DNA of 64,000 nucleotides from a virus, in IMG/VR virus record IMGVR_UViG_3300031576_000013, positions 1 through 64,000 of that record; one strand, 5' to 3'. Shown piece after piece: positions 56,701 through 64,000 of the stretch. Within the stretch, counting starts at the first letter, position 1. Each line of letters begins with the position of its first letter. Under the pieces are notes generated by a model. The model did not search any database, was not told where the DNA came from, and worked only from the letters and a program-made list of their open reading frames with translations. The position numbers and the translations under genes were made by a program.

Positions 56701-57468
56701 ATGGCGCGCAGCCTGATCCGCAACCTCACTCAGCTGCGAAGCGACTTCAAGGAGTCGTGCAGGGTTGCCACGACTGCCGCGTTGCCATCGTATGTGGCGT
56801 CGGGCGCCGGCGCCACCAAGACTCTTACGGCTTCTTCGACCGGCGCGCTCGTCATCGACGGCATGACGTTGGCTGTGAATGACCGCGTTCTCGTCAAAAA
56901 CGAAGGCGGCGGCATCCATGTCGACAACGGCATCTACTACGTTTTTGCTACCGGCAGTGTGATCACTCCGTGGGAACTGAAGCGTACGATCGACGCTTTC
57001 GATGGCGCGAATTTCTCCGGGGGCGTCTTCACGGTCGTCGAAGAGGGCGTACTCAACGCGGAGACGGCCTGGATTCTTCGAACGAACGGTGTGATCGTCG
57101 TCGACACGACTGCGCTCGAGTTCGTCGGGATGTCGGGGCAAACGCTCGAATTCGATCAGGGGCTTCTCAAAACCGTTTCGACGGTTAAGATCGAACTCGA
57201 TGCGACGGCGGATCTGGAAGGAGTAGGCGCGGGGGGCGGTAGTTCGGGCCTTGAATTCGACGTAAACACCGCTGTCGGTAAACTTCGACTCGCTGTGGAC
57301 CCGACCGGCGGTGTTCAACGAAACGCGTCCGGAGCAGCCGCCAAGCGCGACGGGAATTCGATCACGAGCAGCATGTTAGGACTACGTGTCAATTTCGACG
57401 ATATCGTGCTAGAAACCGACGGCAAGATCGTGATCGATACCGGCGGAAATGTAGTAACCTTGACGTAG
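56701..57468 (+). CDS. tail fibre protein with common fibre-base domain
   Basis: 255 residues with AAGGTGG upstream. The domain MTLAVNDRVLVKNEGGGI ... VFTVVEEGVLNAETAWILRT (about 52-135) is a widespread tail-fibre module. It appears again in the two large fibre genes that follow (57476 and 60725). The C-terminus is beta-rich. Confidence 0.7.
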   Translation: MARSLIRNLTQLRSDFKESCRVATTAALPSYVASGAGATKTLTASSTGALVIDGMTLAVNDRVLVKNEGGGIHVDNGIYYVFATGSVITPWELKRTIDAFDGANFSGGVFTVVEEGVLNAETAWILRTNGVIVVDTTALEFVGMSGQTLEFDQGLLKTVSTVKIELDATADLEGVGAGGGSSGLEFDVNTAVGKLRLAVDPTGGVQRNASGAAAKRDGNSITSSMLGLRVNFDDIVLETDGKIVIDTGGNVVTLT

Positions 57469-57475
57469 CGCAAAA

Positions 57476-60400
57476 ATGTCGATCCACAAAGCTCTAGCAG
57501 CTACCGAAATCCACATTTTGTACGCGTTCTCGTTCGCGAGCGCCGCCGCTCGTGAAGGCGCGACTGGCTTGGTTGCAGCCGATGTCGGGAAGGTTGCATG
57601 GCAGACCGACGATAATTCCTTCTGGGTTCTTACCGACGAGAGCCCGGTCACGTGGGTTTCGCTCGGCGGAAGCGGCGGTTTCGCTTCGTCGATCGCGATC
57701 AAAAATCAGTGCCGGGTGGCGAGCACCGCGAACATCGCATCTCTGTCGACGCTGTTGACGCTTGATGGCGTGACAGTCGCTGCCGGAGATCGCGTTCTCG
57801 TCAAGGATCAAACAACGCTTAGTGAGAACGGCATCTACGTCGCCGCTGTCGGCGCCTGGACGCGAGCGAGCGACTTTGATTCCACCGCTGAGGTCAAAGG
57901 CGGCGTCCTTGTCGTTGTCTCGGAAGGCACGACGCAGTTTGATTCGATTTGGACGCTTGCGACCAACGATCCGATTACAGTCGGCGTCACCGGCCTGGTC
58001 TTCACTACCGGTACGGTTACGCTCACAACGGCGGCGCCAGCCGATGTCACCAAAGCCGCAGCCGTCGTCGGCGTAGCGATTACCGCTGCCAGGGCCGATC
58101 ACAAGCACGACATCTCAACGGCTGCCGCCGCTGAATCTATCGATATTGGCGATACGGCCGCCGAAGGTTCTGCTTCTTCGCTTGCCCGCTCCGATCATCG
58201 TCACGCCTTCCCTGCTCCCTCTTCTGGGTACCCCGTCAATGTCGAGAATTCGGAATCTGATGGGACCGCGACGACGTCCGCCAGATCGGATCACCAACAT
58301 AAGCTCGGCATTGGAACCACCAAGGGCGACGTTCTCGCGCATGATGGTACGACGTTTCAGCGGCTTCCGGTCGGGGTCGACAGTTTCGTCTTAACGGCCG
58401 ACACCGCCGAAGCAAGCGGCGTCAAGTGGAACGCACCGAGTGCCGCCGACTGGCCGATTGGAACTGTTCGGTTCTTCATGCTTTCGCCCACCGGGTTGGA
58501 CACGAACGTCGGTTTTGCCGATGGCGCTCCCGATGCTGCGAAAGCCGTCAAGACAATCGCTAAGTTGAAAACGCTGATCCCCCGTTTCGGCAACGGGCGT
58601 TCGGTCGTAATCGTGATCGAGGCTGGCGATTACTCTACCGAGGATCTCGAGTTCACCGATTACCATGCGTATCGGTTGTTTCTGGTACGTGGAACTGTGA
58701 CCGATCCGACAGGCGCATCTGTAGCGTTTGCCAATGACCTTGCAGACAAGATCGTCGATGGTTATGTCCGCGCACCAAGTACTGAAACGCTTGGTTACAG
58801 AGTCGATGGCGCTCCAACGGTCACATTATTTTCCTGCGTAAAAAACGTCGATGGTACTCCTCCCGGATTACCCGTCGAACCAGCCCTGCTCGGAATGCGT
58901 GTTCGCTTTGACGCCCTGACGCCGACCGTCGCATTGCGGAACGTGACGACGACTATCTGGAAAAACACTACAACTGCAATCACAGATTCAAATGATTTTC
59001 CAGCCGTACCTGTAGCTGGCGGTCCTGGCGTCGGCGACGTTTTCTATATCGAGCGGCCTGGTGTCGACGTCGATCAGTTAGTGGTCGATGGTATGATAAC
59101 GCGTACGAGGCTGGGAACATCGCCTACACCCATAGCGATCCCACCAATATTTTCAGGGATCAATGCTAAGGCTGTGACTACGCCGATCATAATACAGGGA
59201 AATGTTCGTATCGACCTGGTCGGTGTTCATGCTGCCGGAGCGACCGCACTTCCATTCACCGCGCAATACGTGCCAAATCTGCGAATGGTCGGCACGTACA
59301 CCGATGAAGCTGGCGTCACGATAAGTGTCGGTAATGGCGGGCGGATTGTTGCGACAGCTAGCACAATCACCGCTTCGTTGACCAACGTTGGTGGGCTTTT
59401 TCAACGTACCGCTTTTGTAGGCGGTTCAGGTGTTTTTGCAGCCGGCGGCGCGGGTCGAGCGTTCAACCTTTCCACCGGCAACGTCATCGTTGGCGGGCGT
59501 TTGGCGGCGTCAGGCGCCGGGAATCTGTTCAGCATCGGCAACGCCGGTGGCACCACCGCACGTCGACTTCGCTTCACGGCAAACACCGCCGGCGTCGATT
59601 TGGATTTGACCGACGCCAACCATTTCAAGGTTTTTGGCGTCGAGAACGACACGTTACCCGCAGGGATTGGACCGATCCGCTTGAATGGAAACTTTCCTTC
59701 CGTCGACCTTGATGACGTCGTCATGAGTGCTGCTGGGTCAGGGTTCGGCTTGAATATGAATTGTCGTCATGCCCGCGTGAACATGGGCACGACGACGGCG
59801 ATCACGATTACAACTCCGACGGGACAGGAGATCATCTCGGGAACCGGCGGCGGCGGCCCGGTGTTCAGGTTTGCAGACGTTCAGGATCGTCATATTACCG
59901 TTAGGGACGATCTCGGCAACGTCTTCACGAGACATCAAACTACCGATATCAACACAGCTCCCGAAATCGGGTTGACGCTCTCTGCGACTGCTTACCCATT
60001 ATATGCGCAATTCAGAGTCGTACGGCGGGTAACCGGCGCGGCCGATGGAGAGTTCGGCGTCGCCAAGGCTGATGCGGCGAGCACGTCGGATCGCATTCTC
60101 GGTGTCCTGATGACAGATACGTTAGTCTCGCCGCGTGGGCGCATCGCAACACACGGTCCCGCAGTCTTGGAATTCGACGCGGACCCGGGAACTGCTCCCG
60201 CGCTCGTTTATTTATCGCACCTGGACGACGGCAGTATCGCAGGTTTGGGGCGAATCACGCCGCCACCCAGCAACGGTTTGAACCAAAAACTTCGTCTTGG
60301 ACATTTGCTTCGCCGTTTAACGACGATCGCGCCGTTTCTCGGCGTCGTCGATCTGCATCCCGAGTTGATCCCGATAACATCGGACGGAGCAACGCCATAA
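57476..60400 (+). CDS. large tail fibre with beta-helix region
   Basis: 974 residues. In order: an N-terminal QTDDNSFWVLTD module; the fibre-base domain (about 75-180, DRVLVKDQTTLSENGIYVAA); three His-containing repeats (ARADHKHDIS, ARSDHRHAF, ARSDHQHKLG); and a long strand-rich region (about 330-860) like a right-handed beta-helix of pectin-lyase type. It ends in a small domain (EFGVAKADAASTSDRILGVL). It is the best candidate for the main receptor-binding or polysaccharide-cutting fibre. Confidence 0.75.
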   Translation: MSIHKALAATEIHILYAFSFASAAAREGATGLVAADVGKVAWQTDDNSFWVLTDESPVTWVSLGGSGGFASSIAIKNQCRVASTANIASLSTLLTLDGVTVAAGDRVLVKDQTTLSENGIYVAAVGAWTRASDFDSTAEVKGGVLVVVSEGTTQFDSIWTLATNDPITVGVTGLVFTTGTVTLTTAAPADVTKAAAVVGVAITAARADHKHDISTAAAAESIDIGDTAAEGSASSLARSDHRHAFPAPSSGYPVNVENSESDGTATTSARSDHQHKLGIGTTKGDVLAHDGTTFQRLPVGVDSFVLTADTAEASGVKWNAPSAADWPIGTVRFFMLSPTGLDTNVGFADGAPDAAKAVKTIAKLKTLIPRFGNGRSVVIVIEAGDYSTEDLEFTDYHAYRLFLVRGTVTDPTGASVAFANDLADKIVDGYVRAPSTETLGYRVDGAPTVTLFSCVKNVDGTPPGLPVEPALLGMRVRFDALTPTVALRNVTTTIWKNTTTAITDSNDFPAVPVAGGPGVGDVFYIERPGVDVDQLVVDGMITRTRLGTSPTPIAIPPIFSGINAKAVTTPIIIQGNVRIDLVGVHAAGATALPFTAQYVPNLRMVGTYTDEAGVTISVGNGGRIVATASTITASLTNVGGLFQRTAFVGGSGVFAAGGAGRAFNLSTGNVIVGGRLAASGAGNLFSIGNAGGTTARRLRFTANTAGVDLDLTDANHFKVFGVENDTLPAGIGPIRLNGNFPSVDLDDVVMSAAGSGFGLNMNCRHARVNMGTTTAITITTPTGQEIISGTGGGGPVFRFADVQDRHITVRDDLGNVFTRHQTTDINTAPEIGLTLSATAYPLYAQFRVVRRVTGAADGEFGVAKADAASTSDRILGVLMTDTLVSPRGRIATHGPAVLEFDADPGTAPALVYLSHLDDGSIAGLGRITPPPSNGLNQKLRLGHLLRRLTTIAPFLGVVDLHPELIPITSDGATP

Positions 60401-60723
60401 TGTACCAGGTTACCGTCGACGTCTCGCTGGCTTGCACCGATGGTCCCCGAGCGCCTGGGAAGTGCGTTGTACGTGTTTACACGTACTTGACGGTCGACGA
60501 ACTGCAAATCACGGAACATGCTATCATTTTGCAAGACGGTACATCTCAAGGCGTGAGGACCAAAGCGATCGATCCAGCGCATCCGTACGAGCAAACTGAA
60601 ACTTTTTCGCTGAGTACACCTACCGGATGCGCTGATTTCAATGCCGCGTTTCCTGGGGTCGGTTCACCAACAGCGGTAGAAAGTTATCTTCGTATTAAAG
60701 GGCTGCTTCCTCCGGTAATTTGA
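60400..60723 (+). CDS. small protein between fibre genes
   Basis: 107 residues, TAATG-coupled to the large fibre gene. Three Cys (two in the first 25 residues); VRVYTYLTVDELQITEHAII suggests a small alpha/beta fold. It may be a fibre-associated or assembly protein; no family is recognised. Confidence 0.6.
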   Translation: MYQVTVDVSLACTDGPRAPGKCVVRVYTYLTVDELQITEHAIILQDGTSQGVRTKAIDPAHPYEQTETFSLSTPTGCADFNAAFPGVGSPTAVESYLRIKGLLPPVI

Positions 60724-60724
60724 A

Positions 60725-62230
60725 ATGTCAGAGCTAACCACATCACAAGCCGCAATAATTGCCGCCGCACTCGCGCCCGGTTCTCGGACGCCTGTTCGTC
60801 TAGCAACGATCGTCTCAATCACGCTCTCTACGAATCAATCGATTGACGGTGTCGTTACTGCTACTGGCGATCGTATTCTTGTAAAGAATCAAGCGACCGC
60901 GAGCGAAAACGGGATCTATCTGGCCGCCGTTGGGGCATGGACCCGCGCTGCCGATTTCGATGAAGACGCGGAGGTCAAGGGCGGCGAGTTGATCCCGGTC
61001 TCGGAAGGTTCCACGCAAGCCGACACGGTTTGGCAACTGACGACCAACGATCCGGTCGTTGTAGGCGTCACGTCGCTCGTCTACGATTTGTATGGTCGAT
61101 TGACATCGACTGCGCCTGCGGACGTAATAAAAGCTGCCGCTGTAGTCGGTACTGCTGTTACAGCCGCACGTGCCGATCACAAGCACGATGTTACAACTGC
61201 CGCACCAGGCACGATTGCAGTAGGTGATGCAGCAACCGAAGGTACGGCGACCTCCCTTGCGAGATCCGACCATCTTCATGCGCTTACCGCTCCTGCGGCT
61301 CCTGCCGATGTCACTAAGGCCGCTGCGAGTGCAGGAACGGCAACTACTGTTGCTCGTGCAGATCACAAACATGATATTTCGACAGCTTCGCCAAGCGCCG
61401 CTCTTGACATTGGGGACAGCGCAGCTGAAGGCACAGCGACCAGCCTCGCACGAAGCGACCATCAGCATTCTTTTCCAGCACCGACAGCTGGCTATCCAGT
61501 AGATGTAGCGGGGACCGAAGCTGACGGTACCGCTACGACGCCTGCTCGTTCAGACCACCAGCATAAGCTCGGCATTCTAACGACGACGGGCGACATCATT
61601 ACGTACTCGACGCTGCCTGTGAGGCGCGCGGTAGGCACTAATGGCCAGGTTCTCACGGCGGACTCGGCCGAAGCAGACGGCGTGAAGTGGGCTGCGGCAG
61701 GTGGTGGTAGTAGCTTTCCCAAGTTTCACCTGTACGGTGACCAGCTCGCCAGCCCGAACTCGGCGAACTGGATCGTCAACGCGATGGCTCCTGCGGCGGC
61801 CGACTCGCTCAACGCCGCGCTCACCGTGCGGCGGTTCGACGACACGACCGAGGAGGGCGTCGGCTTCATACTTCGCATCCCCGCGTCGGCCACGAACATC
61901 ATCATCGGCATGGTGACCCGGGCGCAGACGGCCCCTGGCGCCGCCCGCACCGTCGGCGTCAAGCTCTACTTCCGGCAGATCCCGGACAACGCGGCCGTGT
62001 CCACGACGTGGGCCGGCGCCAACGACGGCAGCCACGTCCTAGCCGACATCGCCATCCCGGCGAATACAAACTTCCAGTACGCCACGCAGACGCTCGCGCT
62101 CACGGCGACCACGCCTGACCTCGTGGCCGACAAGCTCTACCAGGTGGAAGTGACGCGCATCAACCCGACGGCCGGCACGGAACTCGTCGGCGACTGGAAT
62201 CTGCTCGAACTGACGGCGGCCTTCTCATGA
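60725..62230 (+). CDS. tail fibre, paralogous base and swapped C-terminus
   Basis: 501 residues. The first 310 residues repeat the plan of the gene at 57476: fibre-base domain (DRILVKNQATASENGIYLAA, about 42-61) and His repeats (ARADHKHDVT, twice, then ARSDHQHKLG). From about residue 335 (base 61727) the DNA becomes much richer in G and C, and the protein changes to an unrelated beta-sandwich tip (NWIVNAMAPAAADSLNAALT ... LTATTPDLVADKLYQVEV). This is a typical receptor-domain exchange. Confidence 0.75.
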   Translation: MSELTTSQAAIIAAALAPGSRTPVRLATIVSITLSTNQSIDGVVTATGDRILVKNQATASENGIYLAAVGAWTRAADFDEDAEVKGGELIPVSEGSTQADTVWQLTTNDPVVVGVTSLVYDLYGRLTSTAPADVIKAAAVVGTAVTAARADHKHDVTTAAPGTIAVGDAATEGTATSLARSDHLHALTAPAAPADVTKAAASAGTATTVARADHKHDISTASPSAALDIGDSAAEGTATSLARSDHQHSFPAPTAGYPVDVAGTEADGTATTPARSDHQHKLGILTTTGDIITYSTLPVRRAVGTNGQVLTADSAEADGVKWAAAGGGSSFPKFHLYGDQLASPNSANWIVNAMAPAAADSLNAALTVRRFDDTTEEGVGFILRIPASATNIIIGMVTRAQTAPGAARTVGVKLYFRQIPDNAAVSTTWAGANDGSHVLADIAIPANTNFQYATQTLALTATTPDLVADKLYQVEVTRINPTAGTELVGDWNLLELTAAFS

Positions 62231-62919
62231 GCGTGAAGGTAACATCGGCATCGAACAACAACTTGCAGCGTCCGTCGGACGACGCGGCGCTCGCACCGGC
62301 GCAACTGACCATCGCGTGCTGGATCAAGATGCATGTCGTGTCCGGGACGCAGGATCTCATCAGCAAAAGCGGCGTTTCGAGCGATCTGTCTTATGGATGG
62401 CGGCTCACATCTGCTGGCATTTTGGAACTGGGCACGAGCACAGACGGTACTTCGTTCAACACGACAAGTAGCGTCTCGACCATCGTAGTGGACACCTGCT
62501 ATCACCTCTGCATGACCCACTCCACGACGGCAAAAACCCTCTACATCAACGGCGTGCAGGATGCGACTGGCGCAGGTCCCGGCGCCCTGTTCAACAGCAC
62601 CGTCGCTCTGCACATCGGAGACCGCACCGACGGTGCAAATAACTCGAACTTCTTCATGGAAGACCTGCGGTTCTACAACCGGGCGCTGTCGCAGGCCGAG
62701 GTAGAGACGATTTTTGCGTGCCAAGGCACGGATGGCATCATGCAGGGTGGCATCGCGCGGTATCAGATGGACGAGGGGGCGCCGGGCGTTATTATTGGCG
62801 AGACTGCGCATGTCAAGGACGTGTGGAACAACGCGCTCCACCTCAGCGCCCTTGGCACCACGCGGCCATCATGGGAAGAAGGCTTGATTGTGCACGCAAG
62901 ACGGAGACGCGCAGCGTAA
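62227..62919 (+). CDS. LamG/concanavalin-like adhesin
   Basis: 230 residues, overlapping the fibre gene by 4 bases. QLTIACWIKMHVVSGTQDLI, CYHLCMTHSTTAKTLYINGV and FFMEDLRFYNRALSQAEVET are the strands of a Laminin_G_3/ConA-like lectin domain. It probably binds surface sugars as part of the same fibre. Confidence 0.8.
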   Translation: MSVKVTSASNNNLQRPSDDAALAPAQLTIACWIKMHVVSGTQDLISKSGVSSDLSYGWRLTSAGILELGTSTDGTSFNTTSSVSTIVVDTCYHLCMTHSTTAKTLYINGVQDATGAGPGALFNSTVALHIGDRTDGANNSNFFMEDLRFYNRALSQAEVETIFACQGTDGIMQGGIARYQMDEGAPGVIIGETAHVKDVWNNALHLSALGTTRPSWEEGLIVHARRRRAA

Positions 62920-62931
62920 AAGGAATCGTCA

Positions 62932-63471
62932 ATGGCTCTTTTGATTCACAGAACGACGTTCGAGACCAAATATGATGATCCGAACGATCATCCATTAGCG
63001 GATTACATCCAGCGTGGCCGAGGCGCCGATAACTCGGATCTCGACGCGCTCGTGAACATCCCGAAGAAATACTGGAAAGTCGTTGACGATGATCGCCTCG
63101 CAGCTATGGACACGGGTGAACGCGCTGTGGTCGATGCAGCTGCGGTTCCAAGCCTAAAAGGAGCTGCGCTCAGTGCTCTCGGTTTGCAGGTCACTGAGTA
63201 CATCGGTGCCAAATACAGCGAACCACTTCAACGTACACTGTTGGCACTCGAACAAAAGGCCCGCGCCGACGGAAAAATCAACAAGGCCAACTACATCAAA
63301 CAGCTTTTTGATTGGGCGGAAAACGTTCTCGGATATTACGTTACGAAAGCGGGTGAATTGAGTGCCGCTGCCGACGTAGCAGCGTTGACAGCAATTTCGA
63401 TCGATCTCACACAATTCGACGCAAGTGATCCCCAGATCAAACTTCCAAACGTCCTTGCAATTACCGATTGA
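62932..63471 (+). CDS. fibre-associated conserved phage protein
   Basis: 179 residues with AAAAGGAATCG upstream. VNIPKKYWKVVDDDRLAAMD is a motif found in proteins next to fibre and lysis genes of many phages. A helical C-terminus (NKANYIKQLFDWAENVLGYY) follows. It may be a fibre-tip or assembly protein; the exact role is unknown. Confidence 0.6.
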   Translation: MALLIHRTTFETKYDDPNDHPLADYIQRGRGADNSDLDALVNIPKKYWKVVDDDRLAAMDTGERAVVDAAAVPSLKGAALSALGLQVTEYIGAKYSEPLQRTLLALEQKARADGKINKANYIKQLFDWAENVLGYYVTKAGELSAAADVAALTAISIDLTQFDASDPQIKLPNVLAITD

Positions 63472-63473
63472 TT

Positions 63474-63842
63474 ATGCGCCGGAAGTTGACAACTATCCTG
63501 CTTGTGACGGGGATCGCAATCTACGTCGTTTGGGATATTTACGTCGCGTTCGTAGAGCATTCGTTGATCTCAGGGACCGGTGGAACGATCTCCGAAGTCA
63601 CATTGAGCTACGCCGAACAGCATCCACAATTGCCCTACGCTGTCGGAGGCGTTTGCGGGCATCTGTTTACTCGTGTAGCTAAAGCGTCACAACGTTTGCT
63701 TCGAATCGGAATTCTTAGTTCGATAGCGATCAACTTGACAGTTGCGGACGTGTTCGTCAATTTTGCGGTACCGCCGCTTGCGATGTTGCTGATCGGCCTT
63801 CCTCTAGGCATCGTCTTGTGGCCACAAGTCAGGAGTGAATAA
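63474..63842 (+). CDS. membrane protein, holin-like
   Basis: 122 residues from ATG at 63474. Hydrophobic helices at about 6-24, 78-95 and 98-115 give a three-span small membrane protein. With another small membrane protein right behind it, this may be a second lysis or membrane cassette; holin function is inferred from topology. Confidence 0.5.
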   Translation: MRRKLTTILLVTGIAIYVVWDIYVAFVEHSLISGTGGTISEVTLSYAEQHPQLPYAVGGVCGHLFTRVAKASQRLLRIGILSSIAINLTVADVFVNFAVPPLAMLLIGLPLGIVLWPQVRSE

Positions 63843-63844
63843 AC

Positions 63845-64000
63845 GTGGGCGATACGCTATTACAGTACGGCGCTATCGGCGCGATTTTGATGGCAACGCT
63901 CACCGTATTCTTGTGGGCATTCAAGCGGTTGTTCGATCATTTCTTGAATCAGCAAGACAAGAAAGAAGAACGCATTGGCACATTCATGGATGAATCAGTC
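63845..64000 (+). CDS. small membrane protein, cut by window end
   Basis: GTG start 2 bases after the preceding stop; 52 codons are visible. An N-terminal transmembrane helix (about 8-26, GAIGAILMATLTVFLWAF) is followed by a basic turn and a charged helix (NQQDKKEERIG). Partial at its 3' end. The layout resembles small hemolysin/holin-like phage proteins. Confidence 0.55.
   Translation, partial: MGDTLLQYGAIGAILMATLTVFLWAFKRLFDHFLNQQDKKEERIGTFMDESV

Noticed and set aside
57610-57640. Dispersed-repeat-like TTCCTTCTGGGTTCTTACC
   Set aside because: Only the short core matches, and the residues FWVLTDE belong to a common fibre motif.
58208-58240. Further dispersed-repeat copy in the large fibre gene (CTCTTCTGGGTACCCCG)
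   Set aside because: The paralogous fibre at 61480 has the same protein segment without the DNA match, so protein conservation explains the similarity.
1-64000. tRNA or rRNA genes
   Set aside because: No cloverleaf with a GTTCRANTC-type T-arm and no rRNA-like sequence was seen on reading; a tRNAscan-SE run would settle this.

Overview
The window is a 64-kb piece of the genome of a tailed phage with a contractile (myovirus-type) tail. The evidence is a tail sheath, two tail-tube paralogues, a TP901-type tape measure, a gp25/baseplate-J/tail-protein-I baseplate, an HK97-fold capsid gene and a portal. No integrase, terminase, DNA polymerase, tRNA or rRNA gene is visible, so the genome must continue past both ends. 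The host is probably a Gram-negative bacterium. A spanin-like lipoprotein/membrane protein and an SspB-type ClpXP adaptor support this. From memory, the SspB wording resembles Myxococcota/deltaproteobacterial versions, so a host there is an inference only.

Layout. (1) 1-2230: a repeat-rich, very GC-rich end with three leftward genes behind a good sigma70-like promoter (1977-2004), plus tandem repeats and a 55-bp inverted repeat. (2) 2231-12982, rightward: about 27 small, tightly overlapping genes. They include zinc-finger proteins, a stand-alone TSCPD-domain protein, two membrane proteins with HExxH motifs, a staphylococcal-nuclease-like protein, a lytic transglycosylase endolysin, spanin-like membrane proteins and an HNH endonuclease. 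(3) 13020-53341, leftward: the virion block. In transcription order it runs portal, a 1514-residue fusion carrying the prohead protease, scaffold, major capsid protein, decoration proteins, connectors, sheath, an intruding HNH endonuclease, two tubes, a gp26-like chaperone with an overlapping -1-frame reading frame, tape measure, CIS-tube-like protein, LysM protein, hub, spike, gp25, baseplate J, adhesin-like baseplate proteins, tail protein I, a fibre-like protein, then a few accessory genes (RHH regulator, dTMP kinase, SspB). One small rightward ORF (13559-13831) interrupts this block. (4) 53422-64000, rightward: tail-fibre and adhesin genes, a fibre-associated protein and two small membrane proteins, the last cut by the window end.

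How the genes work together. The head genes build and mature the capsid, the long leftward block builds an eCIS-like contractile tail, the right-hand genes give the receptor-binding fibres, and the left block supplies lysis functions and many small unknown proteins.

Most notable observations. (a) The protease of the head operon is the C-terminus of a protein that also carries a pol-beta-type nucleotidyltransferase signature, phosphoesterase-like segments reminiscent of LigD, and an ATP-dependent DNA ligase core with its motifs present. This is an end-processing/ligation module in the capsid-maturation gene, possibly packaged in the virion. (b) A roughly 35-bp near-palindromic repeat with the core TCTGGGTTCCC occurs about 16 times. 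It lies in gene gaps, over ribosome-binding sites, and in frame inside coding sequences. (c) The SspB-like gene and at least one other appear to be transcribed from promoters that start right at the ATG (leaderless). (d) A likely -1 frameshift joins the gp26-like chaperone to a second reading frame upstream of the tape measure.
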